DNA of 64,000 bases from Thiorhodovibrio litoralis (lineage in GTDB: Bacteria > Pseudomonadota > Gammaproteobacteria > Chromatiales > Chromatiaceae). How positions within the stretch are numbered: position 1 is the first letter of the stretch; every line of letters starts with the position of its first letter. Shown piece after piece: positions 51,398-60,434 of the stretch. The stretch covers positions 4,264,501-4,328,500 of the forward strand of contig NZ_CP121473.1 in assembly GCF_033954455.1 (NCBI RefSeq), given 5' to 3'. Position numbers and translations under genes: made by a program. The notes under the pieces were generated by a model. The model saw only the letters and a program-made list of their open reading frames with translations, made no database searches and was not told the origin of the DNA.

Positions 51398-52803
51398 TCA
51401 GGCCAGCAGCACGCTCCACACCGGCGCGGCTAGGTCATACAGGGGAACGAGCGTCGCGCGGCCTTGGTGCGCGGAAAGATCCCGATAGATGGCCGGCCCC
51501 GAGGTTTCGGCGGCAATTAGGATGATGCCAGGTTGCAGGTGCTCGATGGCCTCCGGGCCGACGATGGGCCAGTGGCGCAGGGTCTTGCCGGCCAGGCGGC
51601 GGTCGGCAAAGCCAAGCAACCGGACAGCTGTTGCCTCGGCCAACACTGGGGTGATCTGATCGACCATCTCGCCCTGGGCGCCATAGATCAGCAGGGTCTC
51701 ACCGGTGCGCGCGAGCAGGGCCAGCAACTCGCGCAGGGGCTGAAGGTAGGCGGCTTCGGTCAGAAAAGAGGCGTCAGCACTGGTGGTCAGGATGACATCG
51801 TTCACCAAGCGGCCCGTTGGCAGCGGGTCCAGCGCGCGCAGCGCATCCAAATCACTGCTGCGATAGGCGCGCAGCGCGGCGGCGGCCTGATGGGGCCGGA
51901 CCAACAGGTTGCACAGCGGGGGCGCGCGCAGTTCCGGATTATCGTTCACGAGCTGAAACGCACCGCAGCCGGCGACCTCGAAATGCCGCAGCTTGGTCTG
52001 CGGGCGCCCTTCCCCATCGGCGCTGAAACCGGTGTTGACGACGATTCGCGCCTGGTGATAAATGCTTACCAATTCATCCTGCTCGGGAAAGCCGCGATGC
52101 CGGCGGTGCAGGGTCGGGTGGTGATCCCAACCATGGCCAAAGAGCGCAAAGTCAATCCCTTGCCGCTGACAAATGGCATCAAGCTCGACCAGCGTCTGCT
52201 GGCGATCCCAGCCCTCGCGCACATAGTGCTCGGGGTTATTGCGCTGGCTCATGTTGGCGCCAGCAAACACCACGTCATAGCGCTTGCCCGCCGGAGCGGC
52301 GGCACCTGAGCCAGGATGAAACAGCGCCGGGTTGTAACCCCAGGGCAGATACGCGACCTGTGCCCGGCAGTCTCCCGCGCGGGATAGCGCCAGACGCCGC
52401 TCCACCCCGGCGCGCGAGGGCGAGTAGATGCGATCATAGCGATGATCGCAGGCGGCGTTCTGCTGAAACCAGACCTCGGGGTCGTCATCGGCGTGAAAAG
52501 CGATCACCTCCAGACCGGCCCCGCGTGCCCGCTCGAAAAAGTATCGCTAAACTCGGCCTGTACCGATTCGGAATAGAAAAACAGCTGCGCGAAGCCGCCC
52601 TACTGAATCAGCCGGCAGAGATACTGTTCCGTCAACTCACGGGAATAGGCGCTGCGCAGCGGCGCGATATCCACAAAGGCGGCGTCATAGGACTGTCGCA
52701 GCGGTGCCACCCAGTTGTCGCGCACAAAGCGGATCGACAGCGCGCCGACCATCAAGATGCGGCCGCTCGCGCGCGCCTCAGGGGCGGGCATCAGGGACGG
52801 CAT
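51398..52803 (-). pseudogene. CgeB-like glycosyltransferase, broken and chimaeric
   Basis: Minus-strand order: an N-terminal frame (52803-52600, RILMVGALSIRFVRDNWVAP) stops at TAG after CRLIQ; the next codons GGFAQLFFYSESVQAEFSDT read on in the same frame; then one base is missing in a T-run near 52541 and the frame continues as ERARGAGLEVIAFHADDDPE in the long frame at 52507-51398. That frame holds the CgeB/glycosyltransferase signature NTGFSADGEGRPQTKLRHFE, but after NPELR it switches to a Rossmann-like C-terminus shared with 59837-60395. Two lesions and a fusion make function unlikely, although the 369-aa frame is still open. Confidence 0.75.
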
Positions 52804-53720
52804 GATCTCGGCCGGCGCTCATAAGGGTCGCATCGTCCCGTCCATGGTGGGCGCTTTGCGCTACCAAAACCGTTGATCCGTCAGGAAAAGCCTGCGTCAT
52901 CCGCTCCCGCAGCCAGGCACGGAATGCGGCCGAGTCCAGAATCCGCTCGCGCGCCCGCGCGACCAGCCGATCGCGGTAGCCGCGTGGCACATAGGCTTCA
53001 AGCTGTTCTTGCGTCAGGGTATCGGTGCGCGCCACCGCCTTGCCGGCACCATCAAAGCGCTCCCAGTCTCCCGCCTGGAGCCACCCCTTCGCCACAAAGT
53101 GGTCATACATCTTGGTACCGGGAAAAGGCGTGGCGATGGAGAACTGCACGCTGTCCGCCGGCAGGGGCGTCGCGAGCGCGATGGTCTTTTCATTTGACCG
53201 TGTGCAGACCGGCGGCCTTCAGCTGCGTCAGCAGCTCTTCATCCATGCGATCAGCGCGACACATGGCGCCCCAGGGCAGATCGGTGATGCCGCGCGCTTG
53301 CAACTCCCGCGCGAAAGCCAGCACATGGCGGCGATCGATATTGAAGGTATCGTCATCGACATAGAAGCTGCGATAGGCGACCTTGGCGAGATTGGCCTCG
53401 ATCTCATCGACCACGTCTTTCGGATCGCGACGGCGGTAGGAATGGCCTCTGTAAACCATCTGCGGCCACACACAAAAAATGCAGCCGCAGGGGCAGCCGC
53501 GCGAGGTCATGATTTGCAGCTGTGGCCGCCCGAGCCCACCGGCCTGGTCGAAATAATGCTCCGCCGGCAGCATGTCCCGCTCCGGCCAGGGGAGATCATC
53601 CAGCGGCGCTAGCGCGGCAGCCGGTGCTTTGACGATGCGCTCGGGGCCACCGCCTCCACGATCGCGATAGAGCAGATGTCCAATGCGGTCGCAGCCACCG
53701 CTCGCGCGTCGTCCCGTTCT
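52778..53720 (-). pseudogene. B12-binding/radical SAM enzyme, truncated with internal deletion
   Basis: The frame opens without a start near 53720 (GHLLYRDRGGGGPERIVKAP) and carries the radical SAM motif RGCPCGCIFC (C-x3-C-x2-C). It stops after LKAAGLHTVK at 53190. The C-terminal part resumes in another frame as KTIALATPLPADSVQFSIAT then PFPGTKMYDHF and ends at 52778. Compared with the family, the central FGxESG-to-GLPGE region (roughly 50-60 residues) is gone, and the N-terminal cobalamin-binding domain is lost. The next gene start overlaps its end. Confidence 0.78.
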
Positions 53721-53732
53721 TTACTTGCTTGA

Positions 53733-54257
53733 TCATGCTCTTAAGGCGCGCTCCAACACCTCATGGAGTTCAGTATCCAGCGGGCGGCAATCCAGCCATT
53801 GCTGGCAGAAAGACACTAACCGCGCAGCAATCTGCACCAGTTCCGGCAATTCCGCATGAATTTGGTTGAAGTGCGCGGCCGTGACAGCCGGCTGAAGATC
53901 ATAGTCGTGGGCCGCTTGGTTACGCATTTTTCGCACTCTGTGCCATTGTGCCACCGAGGTAATCACGCGGTGCTTCTCAAAAAAAACCAGGACACTTAAA
54001 AATGTCGGCGCGGGTTCCGCCAGCATGAACGCCGTATGACGCATGACTGAACCCAACACATCCTGCAGTTTGGCAAAGCGTTCATTCAACGCGGCTAATG
54101 GCTCGAACCAGTCGCCATCCAGGCGATGTTCGCGCAAGGCTGCTACCGTCAGAGGCCAAGTGACTTTACCATCGACCAGCAGCGCAAAGTAGGCGCAGCG
54201 CTCAAGTGCGGTGAGTTGTTCGGCCAGATACAAGTGTTCCGCGGACTCGGCGTTCAT
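53733..54257 (-). CDS. HEPN-domain toxin of an MNT-HEPN pair
   Basis: A 174-aa helical protein. The HEPN RNase motif R-x4-H-x-Y is seen as RNQAAHDY (about residues 113-120), in the context RVRKMRNQAAHDYDLQ. Such proteins are RNases or translation inhibitors. Its ATG overlaps the stop of the nucleotidyltransferase gene (ATGA), the normal layout of MNT-HEPN modules. In several studied pairs the MNT neutralises HEPN by nucleotidylating the tyrosine of the motif. Confidence 0.85.
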   Translation of the reverse strand: MNAESAEHLYLAEQLTALERCAYFALLVDGKVTWPLTVAALREHRLDGDWFEPLAALNERFAKLQDVLGSVMRHTAFMLAEPAPTFLSVLVFFEKHRVITSVAQWHRVRKMRNQAAHDYDLQPAVTAAHFNQIHAELPELVQIAARLVSFCQQWLDCRPLDTELHEVLERALRA

Positions 54258-54613
54258 CTAACATCCTCCTGAACTGGCGGGATGTCACGCGCACGAGCTA
54301 GCGCCAACTGCTCGAAGGCGCTGCGCGGCCCTTGTTGATCAATCACCACAATATCCACTGGCAGCCCTAGTTCCAGCTCCAGTTGCCAACCCAGATCAGC
54401 CTTTTGAGCGAGCGAAACGGGCGTTTCTGCACGCAAGAGCAAATCCACATCACCGCCATAAGCGGCATCGTTCAGCCGTGATCCAAAGAGCTGCACCCGC
54501 ACGCGCTCCCCAAGCTGCTCGCGGGTCAAGCGGTGAATCGTCTGGCGTTGTTCGGCATTCAAGCGCATCGAGTTTATTTCCGTCGGCCCCGTGCGAATCA
54601 GATCATCGCTCAA
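54254..54613 (-). CDS. MNT-type nucleotidyltransferase antitoxin
   Basis: A 119-aa minimal nucleotidyltransferase. The motif VQLFGSRLNDAAYGGDVDLL has GS and D-x-D catalytic residues (about residues 42-61). A start at the inner ATG (MRLNAEQRQ, 54565) would better match usual family length of about 103 aa. It is the partner of the HEPN gene at 53733-54257. Confidence 0.85.
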   Translation of the reverse strand: MSDDLIRTGPTEINSMRLNAEQRQTIHRLTREQLGERVRVQLFGSRLNDAAYGGDVDLLLRAETPVSLAQKADLGWQLELELGLPVDIVVIDQQGPRSAFEQLALARARDIPPVQEDVR

Positions 54614-54685
54614 TCGGCTTTCGTCGGCAGCTGGTGGGCGTCGAACCAGGCCTCCAACTCGGCGGGGGCGCTCCCAGGCGGGTGC

Positions 54686-55429
54686 CTAGAGCCTAGCCGC
54701 GAGTTGGTCCTTAAAGGCATTGTGTTCCGGGGTTTTTAGGCCGGTCGCCGCGGTTGCTAGCACGTCTTGCATTTTCATCTCAAGGAGTGAGGAAACGTTT
54801 AGCCACAGACCTGGAAACACTTGGCTTTTGAGGGTGCAGTTTTGGTCAGCATCCAAGGATAGGTATCGGCCATCTGTCAGAAAAAACCAGTCAAGGCGCT
54901 GGTCCTCGACCTGCCATAGCACATACTCTGCAACGCCGTTGCGGCAGTAGACGCGCATTTTTTCGTGCCGATCATAAGAGGCGCTGCTGCTGGCGACCTC
55001 GACGATCAGCTCCGGCGGGCCGGCAAGATAATCGTCCTCGGTCATCCGTGATTGACCACCCGCGCGTTCGTCAATGCGCATCAGGGCATCTGGCTGCACT
55101 TCGTTAGTGGCATCAAGCCGCAGAGTGGCATTATCGGCAACTTCCACCGCAGGCAGGGCGGCGGCGTAGTAGCCGAGCCAGGTCATGATCTGGCTATGTG
55201 GGCATGCATGGTGGCGGTAGCGTAAGGGCGATGCCGTATACACAATCCCTTCGACCAATTCAGCCTTTCTTTGTCTGGGCATCGCTTGATAGCGGCGCTC
55301 AAATTCCTCGCGGGTGAGGTGGTCGCCATTTTCAAGCCAGGCGGTTGGATCATGCACGGCGACTGCTAAGCCACTTGCGTCACCAGCCGTGCTTACCCCG
55401 CCCTTATGCATAAGACTGGGAGTACTCAT
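54686..55429 (-). CDS. Uma2-family (DUF820) PD-(D/E)XK endonuclease
   Basis: A 247-aa protein of the Uma2 family, common in cyanobacteria and phototrophs. Features: LTREEFERRYQAMPRQRKAE then LVEGIVYTASP, Asp in EVQPDALMRID, and PELIVEVASSSASYDRHEKM with the E-x-x-x-K-type catalytic strand. I prefer the ATG at 55429 over the GTG at 55450. Function in vivo is unknown; such nucleases often accompany mobile DNA. Confidence 0.85.
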   Translation of the reverse strand: MSTPSLMHKGGVSTAGDASGLAVAVHDPTAWLENGDHLTREEFERRYQAMPRQRKAELVEGIVYTASPLRYRHHACPHSQIMTWLGYYAAALPAVEVADNATLRLDATNEVQPDALMRIDERAGGQSRMTEDDYLAGPPELIVEVASSSASYDRHEKMRVYCRNGVAEYVLWQVEDQRLDWFFLTDGRYLSLDADQNCTLKSQVFPGLWLNVSSLLEMKMQDVLATAATGLKTPEHNAFKDQLAARL

Positions 55430-55543
55430 GCTGCATGTCTTCAATACCACATTTTGCTCTATTGAGATGTTTGGTTAGCACATCCGGCGCGACAGCGCCT
55501 GCATGGTGGCGACGTTGGTGGTCGGGTGGGCGAAACTCATTCG

Positions 55544-55603
55544 TTAGGATAGCGCACCATCGCAGTCTCTGATCGCCTGCGGCGTCCAAAACAACTCCAT
55601 CAT
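55544..55603 (-). pseudogene. parE/relE-type toxin stub (19 codons)
   Basis: The frame MMELFWTPQAIRDCDGALS begins at an ATG overlapping the antitoxin stop (ATGA). MELFWTPQAIRD is the typical beginning of ParE-type toxins; after it the family continues DAIYDYI-like, but here a TAA follows. The toxin body is absent. Too short to appear among predicted genes. Confidence 0.7.
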
Positions 55604-55887
55604 TCAGATGCATCAAGTTGACGGCGCGTTGCAGCGCGTCGAGCTGCAAACTTCGCCTCCACCTCAGCTGCAGGCACCAATTTGCCGGCGTTCGCTGAAT
55701 CCAATCCGATTTTTACCTGGCGGAGAAACCAATCCTCATGTTCGGACGTCTCTTGATGCTGTCGCACAAACTCGCGCATGAATTCCCGAAGAAGCTGTGC
55801 CCCGTTCTGATCACAAGATTTAGCTGCCCGCGTGAATTGATCTTTAAGGACGTCATCGACTTGGAACCTAAAGGTTGCTTCGCTCAT
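55600..55887 (-). CDS. RelB/DinJ-like antitoxin without a functional toxin
   Basis: A 95-aa protein with an N-terminal ribbon-helix-helix pattern (ATFRFQVDDVLKDQFTRAAK) and an acidic C-terminal tail (PAAEVEAKFAARRA). The next frame downstream is the 19-codon ParE stub, so the antitoxin is an orphan. Confidence 0.78.
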   Translation of the reverse strand: MSEATFRFQVDDVLKDQFTRAAKSCDQNGAQLLREFMREFVRQHQETSEHEDWFLRQVKIGLDSANAGKLVPAAEVEAKFAARRAATRRQLDASE

Positions 55888-56113
55888 GGCTGCCCCAGCA
55901 TATTCAAAAACTTAAAAAACGTATCAACAGCACTATCGTAGCGACCTTCCACTGGCCATAAATCTCCCCTCGCAACGAACCATCAACATCCCACCAGCAA
56001 GCCGCACTCCGCCGCCAGCGGCAGACCAACGCGACGGCAGAAAACGGGGACGGGTTCGGTTTTTGCGCTTAAATGAGTGCCATTCGGATCTGGGTCCTTT
56101 GATTTTTTTATTC

Positions 56114-57064
56114 TCAATGATCACGCCGCAGTTTAGCCAGCCAGGCTTCGATGGTGGCTGGTTCAAGTCCCCGGAGCCGGTCCTCGGGATCAAGTCCCCG
56201 GAGCCGGTCCTCGGGATCAAGTCCCCGGAGCCGATCCTCTGGATCAAGCCCCCGGAGCCGATCCTCGGGATCAAGCCCCCGGAGCCGGTCCTCGGGGTCA
56301 AACCGCTTGAGAATCGCTTCGGGATCGCTGCGGATGGCCTCGTCGATGACCATCTCGTGGGTCTCGCGCAGAAATTGTTTCATCGTGTAGGCCATGTCAG
56401 GCTCCTCGCGTCGGTAGAGTCGATACAGGTGTTCGAGCAGCTCCCAGTAGCCCTCGTCTTCCGCATGCGTGTGGCGTGCGCGGTAGTGCGCCAGCCCTTG
56501 GCGCATCCGATCTTGTTCGCTGGCAAAGAGTTCCCAGGCGGCGTTGCGCGGGTGCGGCTCAATGCGGTTGAGCACGATGACCCGCACCACCTGACCGCCC
56601 CAGGGCAGGTCATAGACGCCGTCCCAGTTGGTGGGTTGCAACGGATGCGCGTGCGTGAGCTGCTCGGGGTAGCGTGCGGCCACCGCATACAGGCCAAAGG
56701 CATCGGGCGGATAGCGCTTGCCATCGTTTGCAACCCGCTGCTTGCGGTAATTAACGTAGTGCCCGGTCAGTTCGTCAAGCACCCAGGCGGTGAGCGCTTC
56801 GTGATGGGATTTGTACGTCAGCAGGTTGTGCGCGCGCAGGTTCTCCAGGCCATCGGGCAATTCGGGCGGTTTCTGGCGAGGCGTCTCCTGGCTCGCCGAT
56901 TCGATGATCGCAACATCAAGCAATTGGCTTTTTAGGGCCATTTCCAGTTCCAGCTCAACCACCCAGGGGGCCTCGGCGAAGACATCCATCAGCGCAATGC
57001 CGAAGGCCCGATGCCACTGGCGCAGCGGGTCTTTGTCTGACGAGGTGGGCGCGTCACTGTCCAT
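56114..57064 (-). CDS. Rpn-like/uncharacterised protein, paralogue A (five 9-aa repeats)
   Basis: A 316-aa protein nearly identical to the one at 58917-59786. The N-terminal part (DPLRQWHRAFGIALMDVFAE; VVELELEMALKSQLLDVAII) looks like a PD-(D/E)XK-type fold related to DUF4351/Rpn proteins, but I cannot assign it firmly. The middle includes WELLEHLYRLYRREEPDMAY. Near the C-terminus five exact copies of DPEDRLRGL are followed by EPATIEAWLAKLRRDH. No signal peptide or helix. Function unknown; the repeat number differs between the two paralogues. Confidence 0.75.
   Translation of the reverse strand: MDSDAPTSSDKDPLRQWHRAFGIALMDVFAEAPWVVELELEMALKSQLLDVAIIESASQETPRQKPPELPDGLENLRAHNLLTYKSHHEALTAWVLDELTGHYVNYRKQRVANDGKRYPPDAFGLYAVAARYPEQLTHAHPLQPTNWDGVYDLPWGGQVVRVIVLNRIEPHPRNAAWELFASEQDRMRQGLAHYRARHTHAEDEGYWELLEHLYRLYRREEPDMAYTMKQFLRETHEMVIDEAIRSDPEAILKRFDPEDRLRGLDPEDRLRGLDPEDRLRGLDPEDRLRGLDPEDRLRGLEPATIEAWLAKLRRDH
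56163..56297. repeat. 27-bp coding minisatellite, five units
   Basis: Five tandem units of the type TCAAG(T/C)CCCCGGAGCC... (27 bp), encoding DPEDRLRGL on the minus strand. Units differ by a few silent bases, so they arose by successive duplications rather than one event. Confidence 0.9.
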
Positions 57065-57118
57065 GCCGTTAGTCTAGCCGATTCCCTTCCACCGTTGGCG
57101 GCTTGGGGTGGGATTTAA

Positions 57119-57632
57119 CTAGCATTGGCGCGAGCCGTGGCTGCTGCCAGCAATGGGTTGTTCAATATTCGGCGCTTTCTCTGGAGGCGCTCTGGCGTCA
57201 GGCGCGCATCAAGCGGGGTGATTCTCAGCCATGGTACCGGTCGGTCAGCCGCTCGGCGGCGGCGATGGCTTCCCGCTCCTCATCGTGCTCCAGGTAATAC
57301 CGCAGTTTGGCCTCCAGTTCCGCCATATCGCGGTAGAAGACCATTTACCGGTCGGGCTCGAACAGCTCGCGCAATTCCGGATTGTCCTTCACCAGCTGAA
57401 ACGCACCGCAGCCGGCCACCTCGAAATGCCGGAGCTTGGTCTGCGGGCGCCCTTCCCCATCGGCGCTGAATGAGGTGTTGACCACGATTCGCGCCTGGTG
57501 ATAAATGCTTACCAATTCATCCTGCTCGGGAAAGCCGCGATGCCGACGGTGCAGAGTCGGGTGGTGATCCCAACCCCATTGCGGTGATGATCGCCATGGC
57601 CTGCTAGTGAAATCCGGCCAGGCTGCGATCAT
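57119..57632 (-). pseudogene. CgeB-like glycosyltransferase fragments
   Basis: From 57632: GWDHHPTLHRRHRGFPEQDE through NTSFSADGEGRPQTKLRHFE to LRELFEPDR, a TAA stop (probably a former GAA), then MVFYRDMAELEAKLRYYLEH and a stop at HG. A third piece, RLTPERLQRKRRILNNPLLA then ATARANAS, matches the C-terminus of 59837-60395. These are pieces of two different parents joined together. Not functional. Confidence 0.75.
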
Positions 57633-57700
57633 GCTCGGTCCCCGTCCTTAATTGTCCAAAATTCGCGACAGCGCAAATGTCTCACCCCAAGTTGCATACC

Positions 57701-57717
57701 GTATAGTCACGCTATAC
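57701..57717. promoter_or_regulatory. Palindromic operator over the higBA -10 region
   Basis: GTATAG-TCACG-CTATAC, perfect 6-bp arms, covering a TATAGT -10-like hexamer and ending 9 bp before the higB ATG. Type II antitoxins of the HigA class bind such palindromes to autoregulate. Confidence 0.6.
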
Positions 57718-57726
57718 CATGACGCC

Positions 57727-58005
57727 ATGATCCGAAGTTTTCGCCACAAAGGGCTTGAAACCTTCTACCGAACAGGCAGCAAGGCTGGCATTCAACCGCA
57801 CCACGCCAAACGCCTGCGCGCTCAGTTATCTGCCCTAGACGCGGCAACCTGTCCAGAAGACATGGGTTTTCCTGCTTGGCGCTTGCACCATTTGTCAGGC
57901 GAGTTTTCTGGCTTCTGGTCTATCTCCGTCAACGGGAATTGGCGCGTAATCTTTCGATTTGTTGGCGAAGAACCAGAACTCGTTGATTATCTGGACTACC
58001 ATTGA
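57727..58005 (+). CDS. higB: HigB-type toxin (RelE superfamily)
   Basis: A 92-aa ribosome-dependent mRNA interferase. [20 protein letters not shown] is the standard HigB start; [20 protein letters not shown] then RVIFRF carries the conserved core with basic catalytic residues. ATG at 57727 follows the palindromic operator. It is 17 bp upstream of higA. A deletion derivative of this locus lies at 43698-43897. Confidence 0.92.
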   Translation: MIRSFRHKGLETFYRTGSKAGIQPHHAKRLRAQLSALDAATCPEDMGFPAWRLHHLSGEFSGFWSISVNGNWRVIFRFVGEEPELVDYLDYH

Positions 58006-58022
58006 CTGAGGAACGACGAGTC

Positions 58023-58325
58023 ATGAATTCTATGCATAACCCTGCCCACCCCGGCGAAATACTCAAGGATGGCTGGCCCGAAGCGGTCACCATCACAGAG
58101 GGAGCGAAACAACTCGGAGTAACACGCGCCGCTTTATCAAGAATTCTGAATGGCCATGCCAGCATCAGTGCCGACATGGCTCTACGCCTTCAAGATTGGC
58201 TTGGAATTGATGCGGCGATGTGGCTGCGCATGCAATCCGCTTATGATCTTTGGCGAGCCAAGCAGAAGCAAAATCGCCCACCGATCCAGCTGCTTAGTTC
58301 TCAAATCCACGCCCCACCACAATGA
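58023..58325 (+). CDS. higA: HigA-type antitoxin (HTH XRE)
   Basis: A 100-aa antitoxin. [20 protein letters not shown] is the typical HigA beginning; [20 protein letters not shown] then ISADMALRL is an XRE-type HTH. It neutralises HigB and represses the operon. An upstream start at 58002 would add seven residues overlapping higB, but [11 protein letters not shown] with GAGGA before it is more natural. Confidence 0.92.
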   Translation: MNSMHNPAHPGEILKDGWPEAVTITEGAKQLGVTRAALSRILNGHASISADMALRLQDWLGIDAAMWLRMQSAYDLWRAKQKQNRPPIQLLSSQIHAPPQ

Positions 58326-58339
58326 TCGAACCTCCTTTC

Positions 58340-58520
58340 TCCATGGTTACCCTGCACCAGTGGCACACCTCTGGTAAATCGCCCATCGGTGGGCGTGACA
58401 CGTTTGGCAGGCTCTTGGGCAGAAAGACGCGTCCGAACCAGGCGGCAAAGGCCCGGCGCATAGACAGTTGCTCCGGGGCCTGAAGCCACTCGAACAGGGG
58501 TTGCTGCAAAATCGCCATCG
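58340..58520 (-). pseudogene. Rpn-family remnant downstream of higBA
   Basis: AMAILQQPLFEWLQAPEQLS then MRRAFAAWFGRVFLPKSLPN and VSRPPMGDLPEVCH, the Rpn-family middle part. Homologous to 41640-41935 and 43875-44040. It breaks after EVCH. Confidence 0.7.
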
Positions 58521-58540
58521 CCTGCCCTGCGTCGCGTTAG

Positions 58541-58850
58541 TCAACATTACCGACCCGGTGCCGTTGCCCAACTGAGAAATTGCTCGACACGTCAAGTCCC
58601 ATGCCCACGCAATTTTGTCAGCGTGGCAGAACATGCTGGCGTGCATCAGCGAATGGGCCCCGGCAGCCGCAAACGCCGCGCCTATTCGCGGGTCTTTCTC
58701 GCGCGCCTGTTGGTGACGCTGAAAAGCTGCCAACGCACGCTCGAGGAACTGGTTGATGCCATCGGGCTACTGGATGAATGGGTCGCGAACGATCATGACG
58801 CGCTGCTCGCCTAGCCACCCTGCAAGGCTGATTATGTGGGGATACATCAG
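58541..58850. other. Unassigned spacer
   Basis: No convincing gene. A plus-strand open stretch (58623-58814, 63 codons, ending LVDAIGLLDEWVANDHDALL) has no recognisable family; it may be a fragment. Confidence 0.4.
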
Positions 58851-58916
58851 GGACGGGTTCGGTTTTTGCGCCTGCATGAGTGTCATTCGGATCTGGGTCC
58901 TTTGATTTTTTTATTC

Positions 58917-59786
58917 TCAATGATCGCGCCGCAGTTTAGCCAGCCAGGCTTCGATGGTGGCTGGATCAAGCCCCCGGAGCCGATCCTCGGGATCAAGCCC
59001 CCGGAGCCGGTCCTCGGGGTCAAACCGCTTGAGAATCGCTTCGGGATCGCTGCGGATGGCCTCGTTGATGACCATCTCGTGGGTCTCGCGCAGAAATTGT
59101 TTCATCGTGTAGGCCATGTCAGGCTCCTCGCGTCGGTAGAGTCGATACAGGTGTTCGAGCAGCTCCCAGTAGCCCTCGTCTTCCGCATGCGTGTGGCGTG
59201 CGCGGTAGTGCGCCAGCCCTTGGCGCATCCGATCTTGTTCGCTGGCAAAGAGTTCCCATGCGGCGTTGCGCGGGTGCGGTTCAATGCGGTTGAGCACGAT
59301 GACCCGCACCACATGACCGCCCCAGGGCAGGTCATAGACGCCGTCCCAGTTGGTGGGTTGCAACGGATGCGCGTGCGTGAGCTGCTCGGGGTAGCGTGCG
59401 GCCACCGCATACAGGCCAAAGGCATCGGGCGGATGGCGCTTGCCATCGTTTGCAACCCGCTGCTTGCGGTAATTAACGTAGTGCCCGGTCAGTTCGTCAA
59501 GCACCCAGGCGGTGAGCGCTTCGTGATGGGATTTGTACGTCAGCAGGTTGTGCGCGCGCAGGTTCTCCAGGCCATCGGGCAATTCGGGCGGTTCCTGGCG
59601 AGGTGTCTCTTGGCCTGCCGATTCGATGATCGCAACATCAAGCAATTGGCTTTTTAGGGCCATTTCCAGTTCCAGCTCAACGACCCAGGGGGCCTCGGCG
59701 AAGACATCCATCAGCGCAATGCCGAAGGCCCGATGCCACTGGCGCAGCGGGTCTTTGTCTGACGGGGTAGGCATGTCACTGTCCAT
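58917..59786 (-). CDS. Rpn-like/uncharacterised protein, paralogue B (two 9-aa repeats)
   Basis: A 289-aa protein that differs from paralogue A (56114-57064) at only a handful of residues outside the repeat (for example DMPTP for DAPTS, INEAI for IDEAI). It has two copies of DPEDRLRGL instead of five and ends DPATIEAWLAKLRRDH. The DNA identity extends past both ends of the gene (about 58850-59890 against 56045-57170), so the whole block was duplicated. Function unknown. Confidence 0.75.
   Translation of the reverse strand: MDSDMPTPSDKDPLRQWHRAFGIALMDVFAEAPWVVELELEMALKSQLLDVAIIESAGQETPRQEPPELPDGLENLRAHNLLTYKSHHEALTAWVLDELTGHYVNYRKQRVANDGKRHPPDAFGLYAVAARYPEQLTHAHPLQPTNWDGVYDLPWGGHVVRVIVLNRIEPHPRNAAWELFASEQDRMRQGLAHYRARHTHAEDEGYWELLEHLYRLYRREEPDMAYTMKQFLRETHEMVINEAIRSDPEAILKRFDPEDRLRGLDPEDRLRGLDPATIEAWLAKLRRDH
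58966..59019. repeat. 27-bp coding minisatellite, two units
   Basis: Two tandem 27-bp units, each closest to the last two units of the five-unit array at 56163-56297. Confidence 0.9.
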
Positions 59787-59836
59787 GCCGTTAGTCTAGC
59801 CGATTCCCTTCCGCCGTTGGCGGCTTGGGGTGGGAT

Positions 59837-60395
59837 TTAACTAGCATTGGCGCGAGCCGTGGCTTCTGCCAGCAATGGGTTGTTCAATACTATGCGCTTT
59901 CTCTGGAGGCGCTCTGGGGTTAGGCGCGCGGCTAGGTCATAGAGGGGAACGAGCGTTGCGCGGCCTTGGTGCGCGTAAAGATCCCGATAGATGGCCGACC
60001 CCGAGGTTTCGGCGACAATTAGGATGATGCCGGGTTGCAGGTGCTCGATGGCCTCCGGGCCGACGATCGGCCAGTGGCGCAGGGTCTTGCCGGCCAGGCG
60101 ACGGTCGGCGAAGCCAAGCAGCTGGACAGCTGTTGCCTCGGCCAGCACAGGGGTGATCTGATCAACCATCTCGCCCTAGGCGCCATAGATCAGCAAGGTC
60201 TCGCCGGTGCGCGCGAGCAAGGCCAGCAACGCGCGCAGGGGCTGAAGATAGGCGGCTTCGGTCAGAAAAGAGGCGTCAGCACTGGTGGTCAGGATCACGT
60301 CGTTCACCAAGCGGCCGGTTGGCAGCGGGTCCAGCGCGTGCAGCGCGTCCAAATCACCGCTGTGATAGGCGCGCAGCGCGGCGGCGGCCTGGTGG
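59837..60395 (-). pseudogene. Rossmann-like C-terminal domain, nonsense-mutated
   Basis: From 60395: AAAALRAYHSGDLDALHALD and DPLPTGRLVNDVILTTSADA through ETLLIYGA, then TAG (CAG in the copy at 51398-52507), then GEMVDQITPVLAEATAVQLL through to NNPLLAEATARANAS. It keeps the natural C-terminus that the copy at 51398 has lost, while lacking any N-terminal domain. Probably part of a sugar-processing enzyme; not functional. Confidence 0.75.
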
Positions 60396-60398
60396 GCA

Positions 60399-60417
60399 AT
60401 GTCCCGGGACGGGACAT
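60399..60417. repeat. Inverted repeat at a recombination junction
   Basis: ATGTCCC-GGGAC-GGGACAT, perfect 7-bp arms, at the exact point where the pseudogene ends and the toxin-antitoxin promoter begins. Confidence 0.5.
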
Positions 60418-60434
60418 CTAAGTAATTAATTATC

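Noticed and set aside
56163-56297. Tandem 27-bp repeats as a possible CRISPR array
   Set aside because: Units are directly adjacent with no spacers and encode an in-frame nonapeptide; no cas genes are nearby. The 21-bp repeats at 44150-44320 are likewise coding heptads.
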